This document shows, in pieces, positions 1 to 8,977 of a stretch of 64,000 nt of DNA. The stretch lies in contig NZ_BONW01000008.1 of NCBI RefSeq assembly GCF_016862915.1, positions 62,001-126,000 on the forward strand, given 5' to 3'. Within the stretch, counting starts at the first letter, position 1. Each line of letters opens with the position of its first letter. Under the pieces are notes generated by a model, which saw only the letters and a list, made by a program, of their open reading frames with translations, was not told the origin of the DNA and did not search any database. The translations under genes were made by a program, and so were the position numbers. Origin of the DNA: Plantactinospora endophytica (GTDB taxonomy: Bacteria; Actinomycetota; Actinomycetes; Mycobacteriales; Micromonosporaceae).

Positions 1-860
1 TCGACGAGCCGGAAACGGCCTTCAGCCGGATCGCGCCCACCCTGCGGGACGCCGACCTGACCCTGCTGAACCTGGAGACGGCGGTGACCTCCCGGGGCAC
101 ACCGCAGCCGAAGCGGTTCCACTTCCGGGCGCCGAAGAGCGCGTACGCGGCCCTGCGCGCCGCCGGGGTGGACGCCGCGTCGATCGCCAACAACCACGTA
201 CTGGACTACGGGCCGGTGGGACTGCGGGACACCGTCGACGCGGCGGCGGAGGCGAGGTTCCCGGTCTTCGGCGCGGGCCGGAACGCCGACGCGGCGTACG
301 CGCCCTGGCTGACCACGGTACGCGGGGTGCGGATCGCCGTCCTCGGCATGTCGCAGGTGCACGAGCTGTCGGCACAGTGGACGCCGACGGCGACCCGACC
401 CGGGGTGGCGATGGCGTTCGACGCCGCCCGGGCCACCGCCGCTGTCCGGGCCGCCCGGAGCCAGGCCGACCTGGTGATCGTCTTCATGCACTGGGGGATC
501 GAGGGCAGTTCGTGCCCGAGCGGCGAGATGAAGAGTTTCGCCGGCCGGATGTCCAAGGCCGGTGCCGACATCGTGCTCGGTACGCACGCGCACACCCTGC
601 TCGCCGACGGCTGGCTCGGCCGGACGTACGTGCACTACGGGCTCGGCAACTTCCTCTGGTACGGCGACTCGAAGAGCACCGACTCGGGGGTGCTCCGGCT
701 GACCGTCCGGGGACGTACGGTGATCCGCAACGAGTTCCTGCCCGCCCGGGTCTCCGGTACCGGTCAGCCGGTCCTCGTCTCCGGCGCGACCCGGGACCGG
801 ATCGAGGAACGGATCGTCGCGGCGAGGCGGTGTACCGGCCTCGCCGCGAAACGATCCTGA
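1..860 (+). CDS. CapA family protein (metallophosphatase fold), 5' end outside window
   Basis: The frame is already open at base 3, so the N-terminus lies upstream of the window; about 285 codons remain. The motifs NLETAV (just after entry), NNHVLDYG, HWGIE, GTHAHT and a final GLGNFLW strand are the metal-site pattern of the CapA/PGA_cap family, a calcineurin-like phosphoesterase fold. The family is named for poly-gamma-glutamate capsule synthesis. No capB or capC partner is visible, so a capsule role cannot be claimed, and most actinobacterial members are of unknown substrate. It converges on the ABC exporter gene ending at 963. The family call is firm, the function open. Confidence 0.85.
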   Translation, partial: DEPETAFSRIAPTLRDADLTLLNLETAVTSRGTPQPKRFHFRAPKSAYAALRAAGVDAASIANNHVLDYGPVGLRDTVDAAAEARFPVFGAGRNADAAYAPWLTTVRGVRIAVLGMSQVHELSAQWTPTATRPGVAMAFDAARATAAVRAARSQADLVIVFMHWGIEGSSCPSGEMKSFAGRMSKAGADIVLGTHAHTLLADGWLGRTYVHYGLGNFLWYGDSKSTDSGVLRLTVRGRTVIRNEFLPARVSGTGQPVLVSGATRDRIEERIVAARRCTGLAAKRS

Positions 861-871
861 TCCCGGGCCGC

Positions 872-934
872 GCCCCGGCAGTCGATCCCGCCGGTCGCGG
901 GGTCGATCTCCGCTCGCCCCGGCAGTCGATCCCG
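872..934. repeat. 19-bp direct repeat between convergent genes
   Basis: GCCCCGGCAGTCGATCCCG occurs at 872-890 and again at 916-934. The copies lie in the 102-base spacer directly behind the stop codon of the CapA-like gene. No hairpin terminator is obvious in this spacer. Confidence 0.7.
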
Positions 935-962
935 TTGACCTCCGGACGCGGTCCCGCTGGCC

Positions 963-2108
963 TCAGGAGACCCGGGTCTCCCGTTCCTGCCAGGCGGCCC
1001 GCAGGCTGGTCTTGCCGTTGGTGCGTAGCAGCGACCCCTCGTAGAGCCGGGCCGCGAGCACCAGGCAGAGGGCGGCGGCACCGAGCAGGACCAGCAGCGC
1101 CACGATCGGCTCCCAGGTGGCGGCGTCGCCGAAGAACAGCCGCAGCGGCATCGCGGTCGGCGCGGAGAACGGGATGTAGGAGAGCAGCGTCATCGCCGTC
1201 GGGTTGCCGTTGAGGAAGATCACCAGGAAGAACGGCGCCATGATCACCAACTGGGCCGGGCCGGACGCTCCGCTGATGTCCTCCTGTCGGGTGACCAGCG
1301 CGCCGGTGACCGCCCAGAGCGAGGCCATCAGCACGAAACCGACGACGAAGAACGGGATGAACCAGGCGATGGCCGGGCCGAGCTGAGCCAGCAGTGCGGT
1401 GTCGCCGCCGACGGCCTGCATCGAGACCACCGCGACCAGCGCGATCAGCACCACCTGGCCGAGCGCGAGCGCGCCGTTGCCGAGTACCTTGCCGGCGAGC
1501 AGGGCCCGGACCGGCACCGCCGCCACCAGGATCTCCACGATGCGGGTCTGCTTCTCCTCGGTGACGCTCTGCGCGATCTGCACGCCGAAGCTGATGGAGA
1601 GGAAGAAGAAGACCATCGAGAAGGACATCGGTACCAGGAAGGCAAGTACCTGGTCGACCGCGTCCGGGTCGAGAAGCTGCACCGGGGGAGAGCTGGACAG
1701 CGCCCGGACCACCGAGTCCGGGGTACGGTCCATCGCCAGTACCCGGATCTCACCGAGGTCGTCGCCCGGCACCACGGCGGCGTCGACGTCGCCGTTCCGG
1801 ACCAGTTGCTCGGCCTGCGCCACGTCGGTCGCGGCCACCACCTCCATGCCGGCCCGGTCCAGCGCCGCGCCGACGTCGCCGGTGCCGACCACGGCCACCG
1901 TCGAACTGCCGTTGGCGAAGATCGCCGGCAGCACCGTACTGGCCGCCGCGATCACCAGGAAGAGGATCGTGCCGATCACGAATGCCTTGTCGCGGATCTT
2001 CACCGCGATCTCCCGGCCGGCGACCAGCTTGGTCGCGGCCCACAGCGAGGTGCCGGTGGCGGCCGGTCCGGCCTGCGGTTGGCTGCGGGGCGGGGCGAGC
2101 GTCGTCAC
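963..2108 (-). CDS. ABC-2 type transporter permease (NatB-like)
   Basis: The 381-residue membrane protein starts with GTG at 2108, preceded by a GGGGAGG ribosome site. A first membrane helix (about residues 40-65) is followed by a roughly 110-residue extracytoplasmic loop, then about five clustered C-terminal helices. This is the ABC-2 permease layout of NatB-type sodium or drug exporters. VTEEKQTRIVEI between helices is the conserved segment of the family. It lies 79 bases behind its ATPase gene (2188-3072), itself downstream of a NarL-type two-component system, so the four genes probably act as a sensed exporter. The substrate is not deducible. Confidence 0.88.
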   Translation of the reverse strand: MTTLAPPRSQPQAGPAATGTSLWAATKLVAGREIAVKIRDKAFVIGTILFLVIAAASTVLPAIFANGSSTVAVVGTGDVGAALDRAGMEVVAATDVAQAEQLVRNGDVDAAVVPGDDLGEIRVLAMDRTPDSVVRALSSSPPVQLLDPDAVDQVLAFLVPMSFSMVFFFLSISFGVQIAQSVTEEKQTRIVEILVAAVPVRALLAGKVLGNGALALGQVVLIALVAVVSMQAVGGDTALLAQLGPAIAWFIPFFVVGFVLMASLWAVTGALVTRQEDISGASGPAQLVIMAPFFLVIFLNGNPTAMTLLSYIPFSAPTAMPLRLFFGDAATWEPIVALLVLLGAAALCLVLAARLYEGSLLRTNGKTSLRAAWQERETRVS

Positions 2109-2187
2109 CGAACCTCCCCTTGCGCTCCGACGGACCGCGAGGTCGGACGCTCTGCGTGGGTGCCGCGCGGTTCAGGTTGGAATAGGT

Positions 2188-3072
2188 TCACTGCGTGACC
2201 TCCCGGAAGATTTCGGCGAGCGAGGGGACGATGGGGCCGAAGCTGCGTACCGGGCCCCGGGCGAGGGCGGCCCGCAGCACCGTCTGGTCGTCGGCGGGGT
2301 CGGCGAGTTCGATCACGACCCGGGCGCCGTCGAGGTCCACTATGGAGACCCCCGGCACGTCACGGATCCAGCCGGCGTCGCCGTCGAGGACGAGCTGGTA
2401 GCGCGGCATCGCGTACCTGGTGCGCAGCTCGGTACGGCTGCCGGCGGCCCGCACCGCACCCGCGGCGATGATGACCAGGTCGTCGCAGAGCCGCTCCACC
2501 ACGTCGAGCTGGTGGCTGGAGAAGAGCACCGGTACGCCCCGGCCGGCCCGTTCCCGCAGCACCCCGGCGACCACCTCCACGGCGATCGGGTCGAGCCCCG
2601 AGAACGGCTCGTCCAGGATCAGCACCTCGGGGTCGTGCACCAGGGCGGCGGCGATCTGCGCCCGCTGCTGGTTGCCGAGGGAGAGCTTCTCCAGCGGGTC
2701 GTCGGCCCGCTCGGTCAGGCCGACCCGGTCGAGCAGCTCGTCGACGCTGCGCCGGGCGGCCGGCGCGGTCAGCCCGTACAGCCGGCCGAGGTAGACGAGC
2801 TGTTCACGGATCTTCATCTTCGGGTACAGGCCGCGTTCCTCCGGCATGTAGCCGAAGCGCTGCCGGACGGCCCGGGTGACGGGCTCGCCGTTCCAGGTCA
2901 CCGTGCCGGAGTCGGCGGAGAGCAGGCCGAGGATGATCCGCATCGAGGTGGTCTTGCCGGCACCGTTGGCGCCGACGAACCCGGTCATCCGACCCGGGAC
3001 CACCTCGAACGAGATGTCGTCGAGCACTCTCCGGCCGCCGAACGACCGATCGACGGACGCCACGCGCAGCAT
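2188..3072 (-). CDS. ABC transporter ATP-binding protein (NatA-like)
   Basis: This 294-residue ABC ATPase has Walker A GANGAGKTT near residue 35, a signature region LSLGNQQRAQ, Walker B VLILDEPFSGLDP and the H-loop SSHQ. An approximately 80-residue C-terminal extension is typical of NatA/CcmA-type exporter ATPases. The start at 3072 is chosen because GGAGG lies 4 bases upstream and the protein then begins MLRVASVDRSFG, as in homologues; the frame is open further upstream but has no family character there. It is co-directional with the permease and probably co-transcribed. Note the signature is LSLGNQQR rather than the usual LSGGQ, as often seen in this subfamily. Confidence 0.9.
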   Translation of the reverse strand: MLRVASVDRSFGGRRVLDDISFEVVPGRMTGFVGANGAGKTTSMRIILGLLSADSGTVTWNGEPVTRAVRQRFGYMPEERGLYPKMKIREQLVYLGRLYGLTAPAARRSVDELLDRVGLTERADDPLEKLSLGNQQRAQIAAALVHDPEVLILDEPFSGLDPIAVEVVAGVLRERAGRGVPVLFSSHQLDVVERLCDDLVIIAAGAVRAAGSRTELRTRYAMPRYQLVLDGDAGWIRDVPGVSIVDLDGARVVIELADPADDQTVLRAALARGPVRSFGPIVPSLAEIFREVTQ

Positions 3073-3243
3073 CCGGCCTCCTTCGCCAGGATCTCCGCCG
3101 GCGCACGGTGCACCAGCGGAACCGACGGTAGTTCGGCCGGCGCCCGGGGTCGTCCGTCGCGCGGCGGAACCGCAGGGATGATCCACTTCCGGCGCCGCCC
3201 ACCGCACGGGTGACCGAGCAACGGGGGCGGGCGGCCGGGTCGG

Positions 3244-3975
3244 TCAGCCGCCGGCACCGCCGGGGGTCACCACGCCATGCTCGTACGCGAAGACCACCGC
3301 CTGGGTACGGTCCCGCAGCCCCAGCTTCATCAGCACCCGGGAGACGTGGGTCTTCACGGTCGCCTCGCCGAGCAGCAGCCGCTCGGCGATCTCGGCGTTC
3401 GAGGCGCCCCCGGCGAGCTGCACCAGTACCTCCCGTTCCCGCTCGGTCAACTCGGCGAGCCGCCGTCGGTCCAGTTCGGACGGTCCGCCGGTCGCGCCGG
3501 GTCGACTGCTCGGGGCCGTGCCGGCCGGGGTGGCGAAGGTCGCGATCACCCGACGGGTGATCTGCGGCGCCAGCAGCGCGTCACCCCGGGCGAGGATCCG
3601 GACCGCCTCGACCAGTTCCTCGGGCGAGCCGTTCTTCAGCAGGAACCCGCTCGCCCCGGCCTGCAACGCGGCGAACAGGTAGTCGTCCCGGTCGAACGTG
3701 GTCAGGATCAGCACCGCCGGCCCGTCCGCCCCGCTGGCCGCCACGATCTGCCGGGTCGCCGCCAATCCGTCCAGGTGCGGCATCTCCACGTCCAGCAGTA
3801 CGACGTCGGGGCGCTGGGCCAGGGCCAGATCGACAGCCCGCCGGCCGTCCGCCGCCTCGCCGACCACCTCGAAGTCGTCCTCCGTTTCGAGGATGATCCG
3901 CAGGCCGGCCCGGACGAGATGCTGGTCGTCGGCGACGAGTACCCGGATCCGGCCGTCTTCGGTCGGCCCGGTCAT
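3244..3975 (-). CDS. Response regulator, NarL/LuxR family
   Basis: This is a 243-residue two-domain regulator. The receiver has acidic residues DD near 16-17, phosphoacceptor Asp62 in LLDVEMP and a conserved Lys in FLLKNG. The LuxR-type helix-turn-helix (about 170-230) begins LTEREREVL and contains EATVKTHVSRVLMKLGLRDR. Its ATG overlaps the TGA of the kinase gene by 4 bases (ATGA), so the two are translationally coupled. The ABC genes follow 171 bases downstream on the same strand, which suggests they are the regulated output. Confidence 0.92.
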   Translation of the reverse strand: MTGPTEDGRIRVLVADDQHLVRAGLRIILETEDDFEVVGEAADGRRAVDLALAQRPDVVLLDVEMPHLDGLAATRQIVAASGADGPAVLILTTFDRDDYLFAALQAGASGFLLKNGSPEELVEAVRILARGDALLAPQITRRVIATFATPAGTAPSSRPGATGGPSELDRRRLAELTEREREVLVQLAGGASNAEIAERLLLGEATVKTHVSRVLMKLGLRDRTQAVVFAYEHGVVTPGGAGG

Positions 3976-5354
3976 GCCGTCGCCACCGTGGCAGCAGAGT
4001 CGGCGGAACCGCCGGACACGATCGGGAAGCGGGCCCGTACCCGGAATCCGCCGCCGTCCCGGGCACCCACCTCCAGGCTGCCGTCGTGCGCGGCCACCCG
4101 CTCCCGCATGCCGATCAGCCCGAGCCCGCCGCCGGGGGAGCGGGGCGGGGGCACGGCCCGGCCGGTCCGGCCGTCGTCGGTCACCTCCACCTCGACCTCC
4201 CGGCGCAGGTACCGGATCCGCACGTCGACCGCGCTGGCCCGGGCGTGCTTGATGGTGTTCGTCATCGCCTCCTGCACCACCCGGTAGCCGGCCAGCGAGA
4301 CCGACTCCGGCACCGGCACCGGGGTCCCGTAGACCGTGTACTCGACGGCGAGTCCGGCGTCCCGGGCACCCTGGAGCAGGCTGTCGACCTGGTCCAGCCC
4401 GTAGCCGAGGGCCCCGTCGTTCGCGCCCGCGTTGCGCAGCACCCCGAGCATCCGGCGCAACTCGTCGACGGCGGTACGCGCGCTCTGCTCCACGGCGGCC
4501 AGCGCCGTCTTGGCCTTGTCCGGATCCTTGTCCATCACCCGCCGACTGGCACTGGCCTGTACGCCCATCACGGATACGTGGTGGGCGACGACGTCGTGCA
4601 GTTCACGGGCGATCCGGACGCGTTCCTGGGTGACCGCCCGCTCGGCGTTCTCGGCCCGGGACCGGCGCAGCGCCTCGGCCTGCACCTCCAACTCGTGCTG
4701 GCGCAGCGCGGAGGTCCAGGTGCGGTTGCCGAGCAGGTAGGCGAGCAGGAAGAAGGCGAGGTTGAACAGGACACTGCTGATGGCGGCGGCCAGGAACGGC
4801 GAGATCGGCCCGTTCCCGCCCGGGAAGTTCGACTCCATCGAGGCGACCGAGAGCCCCGCCGCGATGGCCAGCCAGGCGAACATCGCGACGATCACGCCGA
4901 TCCGGATCCGGGCGGAGAGCCGGCGGTCCCGTCCCCAGGCCCCGAGGCTGTAGAGGGCGATGTACAGCGTCGCGGACGAGACCAGCACCTCCGGGCTGTG
5001 CCGGACCTGGGCGGCGATGAAGATCGCGGCGAGCACGGCGGTGCTGATCTCCGGATGGGTACGCCGCCAGATCAGCGGCAGCCCCACCAGCACCGCCCAG
5101 GTCAACTGCTCGGGCCAGGACGGCGGCGGGCCGAGCGGGAAGCTGCCCATGCTGTTCGACAGCACGACGCTGAGCAGGGCCAGGGCGGACATCGACAGCC
5201 CCAGGTAAATGTCCCGTTGACGTTGCAGCGCGGTCGGGCCGGGCCGGGCCCACGGGCCCGCCGGGGCGCCGTCCGCTCCGGGTGCCGCGTCGTCAGGTCG
5301 TGCGCTGCCAGCTTCCACCCGACATGGATAACGTATCCGCCGGGTTCCGCGCAT
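3972..5354 (-). CDS. Sensor histidine kinase, NarX/DesK type (HisKA_3)
   Basis: About five hydrophobic segments (residues 50-210) precede a HisKA_3 domain with the phosphoacceptor His253 in RELHDVVAHH. An HATPase_c domain with VTDDGRTG and GGLGLIGMRER follows. The lack of a large extracellular sensor region suggests an intramembrane-sensing kinase of the LiaS/DesK kind. The start is uncertain: ATG at 5354 gives 460 residues, GTG at 5318 gives 448, and neither has a good ribosome site. The frame stays open further upstream, where it only mirrors the divergent oxidoreductase gene. It is coupled to the response regulator at 3244-3975. Confidence 0.88.
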   Translation of the reverse strand: MRGTRRIRYPCRVEAGSARPDDAAPGADGAPAGPWARPGPTALQRQRDIYLGLSMSALALLSVVLSNSMGSFPLGPPPSWPEQLTWAVLVGLPLIWRRTHPEISTAVLAAIFIAAQVRHSPEVLVSSATLYIALYSLGAWGRDRRLSARIRIGVIVAMFAWLAIAAGLSVASMESNFPGGNGPISPFLAAAISSVLFNLAFFLLAYLLGNRTWTSALRQHELEVQAEALRRSRAENAERAVTQERVRIARELHDVVAHHVSVMGVQASASRRVMDKDPDKAKTALAAVEQSARTAVDELRRMLGVLRNAGANDGALGYGLDQVDSLLQGARDAGLAVEYTVYGTPVPVPESVSLAGYRVVQEAMTNTIKHARASAVDVRIRYLRREVEVEVTDDGRTGRAVPPPRSPGGGLGLIGMRERVAAHDGSLEVGARDGGGFRVRARFPIVSGGSADSAATVATA

Positions 5355-5426
5355 CTTCGGCCTGCCGGCATGGCAGATATCACGGAGGGTGGTCGTCCGT
5401 TCCACCGACCCGGGCCGGCGGAATAG

Positions 5427-5473
5427 TTGACGCCGCAAGTATGTTGTGCCGGGCGATCCCCGGGTACCCGGGG
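5427..5473 (+). promoter_or_regulatory. Divergent spacer: TTGACG box and perfect 16-bp palindrome
   Basis: In the 138-base spacer between the divergent kinase and monooxygenase genes, a TTGACG hexamer lies at 5427-5432. A perfect palindrome CCCCGGGTACCCGGGG spans 5458-5473, ending 19 bases before the monooxygenase start. It could be an operator or a leader hairpin. No convincing -10 box at normal spacing was found, so the promoter itself is not assigned. Confidence 0.4.
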
Positions 5474-5492
5474 TACGAGTGAGGAGCTGGCG

Positions 5493-6605
5493 ATGCAGTT
5501 CGGGATCTTCAGCGTGGGGGACGTGACCACGGACCCGACGAACGGACGGGAACCGTCCGAGGCCGAGCGGATCAAGGCCATGGTCAGCATCGCGTTGAAG
5601 GCCGAGGAGGTCGGCCTCGACGTCTTCGCCACCGGCGAGCACCACAACCCGCCGTTCGTACCCTCGTCACCCACCACCATGCTCGGCTTCGTCGCGGCCC
5701 GGACCAGCAAGCTGCTGCTCTCCACCGCGACCACCCTGATCACCACCAACGACCCGGTGAAGATCGCCGAGGACTACGCCATGCTCCAGCACCTGGCCGA
5801 CGGCCGGGTCGACCTGATGATGGGTCGGGGCAACACCGGACCGGTGTACCCGTGGTTCGGGCAGGACATCCGGAACGGCATCCCGCTGGCGATCAACAAC
5901 TACGACCTGCTGCGCCGGCTGTGGCGGGAGGACGTCGTCGACTGGGAAGGCAAGTTCCGCACCCCGTTGCAGTCGTTCACCTCCACCCCCCGACCGCTGG
6001 ACGGGATCCCGCCGTTCGTCTGGCACGGCTCGATCCGCAGCCCCGAGATCGCCGAGCAGGCCGCGTACTACGGCGACGGGTTCTTCGCCAACCACATCTT
6101 CTGGCCCAAGGAGCACACCCAGCGGATGGTCGGCCTCTACCGGCAGCGGTTCGAGTACTACGGCCACGGCAGCGCCGACCGGGCCATCGTCGGCCTCGGC
6201 GGCCAGGTGTTCATGCGGCGCAACTCCCAGGACGCGGTGGCTGAGTTCCGGCCCTACTTCGACAACGCGCCGGTCTACGGGCACGGCCCGTCGCTGGAGG
6301 AGTTCACCCGGGAGACCCCGTTGACCGTCGGCAGCCCGCAGCAGGTGATCGACCGTACCCTCGGCTTCCGGGACTACGTCGGCGACTACCAGCGCCAGCT
6401 CTTCCTCGTCGACCACGCCGGACTGCCGCTGAAGACCGTACTGGAGCAGTTGGACATCCTCGGCGAGGAGGTCGTACCCGTGCTGCGCCGGGAGTTCGCC
6501 GCGAAGCGCCCCGCACACGTGCCGGACGCGCCGACGCACGCCTCGATGAAGGCCCGGCGGGACGCCGAGGCGACGGCGGAGACCGAGGCGGGAGCCGCCC
6601 GATGA
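5493..6605 (+). CDS. LLM-class flavin-dependent oxidoreductase (bacterial luciferase family)
   Basis: The 370-residue protein has a luciferase-like TIM-barrel sequence: MQFGIFSVGDV at the N-terminus, a conserved FATGEHHNPPF segment, DGRVDLMMGRG and later FVWHGSIRSPE. Members use reduced FMN and oxygen to oxidise organic substrates. The ATG at 5493 is preceded by GAGGAG at normal spacing; the upstream in-frame extension has no family similarity. The stop overlaps the start of a flavin reductase gene, giving a two-component monooxygenase/reductase unit. The substrate is unknown. Confidence 0.92.
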   Translation: MQFGIFSVGDVTTDPTNGREPSEAERIKAMVSIALKAEEVGLDVFATGEHHNPPFVPSSPTTMLGFVAARTSKLLLSTATTLITTNDPVKIAEDYAMLQHLADGRVDLMMGRGNTGPVYPWFGQDIRNGIPLAINNYDLLRRLWREDVVDWEGKFRTPLQSFTSTPRPLDGIPPFVWHGSIRSPEIAEQAAYYGDGFFANHIFWPKEHTQRMVGLYRQRFEYYGHGSADRAIVGLGGQVFMRRNSQDAVAEFRPYFDNAPVYGHGPSLEEFTRETPLTVGSPQQVIDRTLGFRDYVGDYQRQLFLVDHAGLPLKTVLEQLDILGEEVVPVLRREFAAKRPAHVPDAPTHASMKARRDAEATAETEAGAAR

Positions 6606-7216
6606 CCGACCGGACCCTTGCCGTCGTCTCGGCCGGCCTGCGGGTGCCGTCGTCCACCCGACTGCTGGCCGACCAACTCGCCCAGGCCACCGCAGCCGAA
6701 CTCGACCGCCGGGGCGTACCGGTGCGTACCGAACTGGTGGAACTTCGCGACCACGGGCACGACGTGGTGAACAACCTGCTCGCCGGCTTCCCGTCCGAGG
6801 CGCTGCGGCGGGCCCTGGACACCGTCGCCGGTGCCGACGGGCTGATCGTGGTGACACCGATCTTCAACGCCTCGTACAGCGGGCTGTTCAAGTCGTTCTT
6901 CGACGTACTCGGCGACGACGCCCTGGTCGACCGGCCGGTGCTGATCGGTGCCACCGGCGGCACGGCCCGGCACTCGCTGGCCCTCGAACACGCCCTCCGG
7001 CCGATGTTCAGCTACCTGCGGGCGGTGGTGATGCCGACCTCGGTCTTCGCCGCCCCGGAGGACTGGGCCGGCGGCAGCGCCCAGGGCACGCTGCGCGGCC
7101 GAATCGACCGGGCCGCCCGGGAACTCGCCGAGCAGGTCGGCCGGCGCGAACCGGCCGAGGCCGCCGACCCGTTCCGGCTCACCACCACCTTCGACCAGCT
7201 ACTCGCCGGCGACTGA
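6602..7216 (+). CDS. NADPH-dependent FMN reductase (CE1759-type)
   Basis: This 204-residue flavodoxin-fold protein starts at an ATGA overlap with the upstream monooxygenase. The SAGLRVPSSTR segment near the N-terminus matches the flavin phosphate-binding loop, and VVTPIFNASYSGLFKSFFD is the conserved substrate/flavin segment of NADPH-dependent FMN reductases. It probably supplies reduced FMN to the coupled oxygenase. Translational coupling and the known pairing of these families in actinobacteria support this; the partnership itself is inferred. Confidence 0.9.
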   Translation: MTDRTLAVVSAGLRVPSSTRLLADQLAQATAAELDRRGVPVRTELVELRDHGHDVVNNLLAGFPSEALRRALDTVAGADGLIVVTPIFNASYSGLFKSFFDVLGDDALVDRPVLIGATGGTARHSLALEHALRPMFSYLRAVVMPTSVFAAPEDWAGGSAQGTLRGRIDRAARELAEQVGRREPAEAADPFRLTTTFDQLLAGD

Positions 7217-7224
7217 GCCCCACC

Positions 7225-7267
7225 GCCCACCCGGCTCGGCCTTCGACAGCGTCGCGGCCGGGTGGGC
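7225..7267 (+). terminator. Intrinsic-type hairpin after the FMN reductase
   Basis: GCCCACCCGGC (7225-7235) pairs perfectly with GCCGGGTGGGC (7257-7267), an 11-bp stem with a 21-base loop, 8 bases behind the reductase stop. There is no U-tract, as is common for actinobacterial terminators. Confidence 0.5.
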
Positions 7268-7321
7268 GAGGTCGGCGAGGCCCGGCCGGGTCGGCGCGGG
7301 TACGTCCGGTTGAATGTCCTG

Positions 7322-7795
7322 ATGACCGCGACCCCACCGCTGCCCCGGGCCATCGGGCAGGCCACCGCCCGTGCCGTCGAGGCAGCCCGCGCGCACGACC
7401 AGGCGGCCCTCGACGAGGCGGCCGGTGACCTTGCCGCGCTGCCGGCCGAGCAGGTCGGTCTGGTGCTCGGCGCGGTACTCCGGATGCTGCTGGAGCAGGC
7501 GCACCCGGACGGGCTGGCCGGAGAGGACGTGCAGGCCGTACTGGTCCGGTGTGCCCGGAGCAACGCCGGCTGGCTGTCGGGGCTGGACGTCGGGGTACTG
7601 GCGCTGCTGCTGACCGGTGCGCTCGGCGTACACCAGATGGCCGACGAGGTGCCCACGGCCGATCCGGCGGCGGTGGCCCGGCACGCGCCGCTGCTCGTCG
7701 CCGACCTGCTCACGGTCGCCGGCGGAGCGGTCGGCGACTACCTGACCGCCGCGCTCGACGAGATCGCCGTCGCAGAGACGATGGAACTGCCCTAA
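7322..7795 (+). CDS. Hypothetical protein, Ala-rich helical
   Basis: This encodes a 157-residue protein not recognised as any named family. It is rich in Ala, Val, Leu and acidic residues, predicted mostly helical, has no signal peptide or clear membrane span, and contains a single Cys in LVRCARSN. The start ATG at 7322 (MTATPPLPRAIG) is preferred because the open frame upstream is low-complexity; no strong ribosome site is seen. It stands alone between the flavin pair and the convergent aldo/keto reductase. It is likely a real gene because its codon pattern matches its neighbours. Confidence 0.6.
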   Translation: MTATPPLPRAIGQATARAVEAARAHDQAALDEAAGDLAALPAEQVGLVLGAVLRMLLEQAHPDGLAGEDVQAVLVRCARSNAGWLSGLDVGVLALLLTGALGVHQMADEVPTADPAAVARHAPLLVADLLTVAGGAVGDYLTAALDEIAVAETMELP

Positions 7796-7838
7796 GCGAC
7801 GCGACCCGGCCGGTCCCGACTTCCCGGCCCGGTCGGGG

Positions 7839-7961
7839 CGGATGACGAGGACGCCCCCGCGATCGATGTCCGTTCGACCCGGATCACGAGGACGCCCTCG
7901 GGATCGATGTCCGGTCGGCGCGGATCACGAAGGCGCCCCCGGCGGGATCAGTGTCCGGTCG
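7839..7961. repeat. Three 41-bp imperfect tandem repeats across the AKR stop codon
   Basis: Units start at 7839, 7880 and 7921. Each begins CGGATSACGA and ends near TGTCCGGTCG. The third unit contains the last codons and TGA stop (7948-7950) of the leftward aldo/keto reductase, so on the coding strand the array starts within the gene end and continues into the spacer. See the finding on stop-anchored repeats. Confidence 0.8.
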
Positions 7962-8787
7962 TGTCGGAGTCGGTGGCGGCGTCCTCGCCCCGGTCGAGCG
8001 CGGAGAGCGCGGCTACCTCCGCCGGGGTGAGCGTGAAGTCGAAGACGTCGATGTTGCTCTTCATCCGGTCCGGCGAGGCAGTCTTCGGGATCGGTACGAG
8101 TCCCAGCTCGACGTGCCAGCGCAGCACGATCTGCGCGGGCGTCCGGCCGTACCGGTCGGCGATCCCGGTCACCACCGGATGGGCGAGCAGGTCGCCACCC
8201 TGGCCGATCGGCCCCCACGACTCGGTGACGATGCCGTGCTTCTCGTGGTACGCCCGGGCGGCGTCCCGGGTCAGCGTCGGGTCCAACTGGATCTGGTTGA
8301 CGTCCGGCGTGACGTCGGTGGCGGCCCGGATCCGGTCGATGTGCGCCGGCTTGAAGTTGGACAGGCCGATGGCCCGGACCCGGCCGTCCCGGAGCAGGTC
8401 GGTGAGGCCCAGGTAGGCGTCGACGTACCGGTCCTGCCACGGCATCGGCCAGTGGATCAGATAGAGGTCGAGGTAGTCGACGCCGAGCTTGTCGACGCTG
8501 TCCCGGAACGCCTCCTGGACCTTCTCCCGACCGTGCCACTCGCCGTTGAGCTTGCTGGTGACGAAGAGTTCCTCCCGGGGTACCCCGGAGGCGCGCAGGC
8601 CACGGCCGACGCCCACCTCGTTGCCGTACTTGTAGGCGGTGTCGATCAGCCGGTACCCGATCCCGATCGCCTCGGCCACGGCCCGCTCGGCCTCGGCGTC
8701 GGAAAACGGCCAGGTGCCGAAGCCGAACTGCGGGATCCGGGCACCGTTCGCCAGCGGACGGGTCGGGACTGTCGGCTCTGAAGTCAT
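7948..8787 (-). CDS. Aldo/keto reductase
   Basis: The 279-residue AKR has the full catalytic tetrad: Asp49 and Tyr54 in LIDTAYKYGNE, Lys79 in VTSKL and His112 in LIHWPMP. PQFGFGTWPF near the N-terminus is the first barrel strand. Enzymes of this family reduce aldehydes or ketones with NADPH. The ATG at 8787 is preceded by GGAGA. The gene is leftward and probably monocistronic, following the molybdenum-enzyme subunit genes after a 183-base spacer. The substrate is unknown. Confidence 0.93.
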   Translation of the reverse strand: MTSEPTVPTRPLANGARIPQFGFGTWPFSDAEAERAVAEAIGIGYRLIDTAYKYGNEVGVGRGLRASGVPREELFVTSKLNGEWHGREKVQEAFRDSVDKLGVDYLDLYLIHWPMPWQDRYVDAYLGLTDLLRDGRVRAIGLSNFKPAHIDRIRAATDVTPDVNQIQLDPTLTRDAARAYHEKHGIVTESWGPIGQGGDLLAHPVVTGIADRYGRTPAQIVLRWHVELGLVPIPKTASPDRMKSNIDVFDFTLTPAEVAALSALDRGEDAATDSDTTGH

Positions 8788-8914
8788 GCGGTTGGTCTCC
8801 TGCGGTCGAGCCCGGCCCCGGGTGGCGCGGCCGGCGCGGTGCGACGTTCTACCAGATCAACCTACCCGTGGCGGGACCACCGCCGCCGAGGTGGCGGCGC
8901 TCGGGGCCGGCCGC

Positions 8915-8977
8915 CGGGCTCGTGCTCAGGCCGCCCGTCGGGCTCGTGTCCAGACCGGCCGGGCTCGTGCTCAGGCC
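8915..8977. repeat. Three 18-bp repeats across the FAD-subunit stop codon
   Basis: CGGGCTCGTGCTCAGGCC occurs at 8915-8932 and 8960-8977, with a variant (CGGGCTCGTGTCCAGACC) at 8939-8956. The third copy holds the stop codon (8971-8973) of the leftward FAD-subunit gene; the others lie in the spacer behind it. Confidence 0.8.

Noticed and set aside
8788-8970. Remnant of a molybdopterin catalytic subunit behind the FAD-subunit gene
   Set aside because: The spacer is under 200 bases, consists largely of short repeats and shows no motif of the large subunit in any frame.
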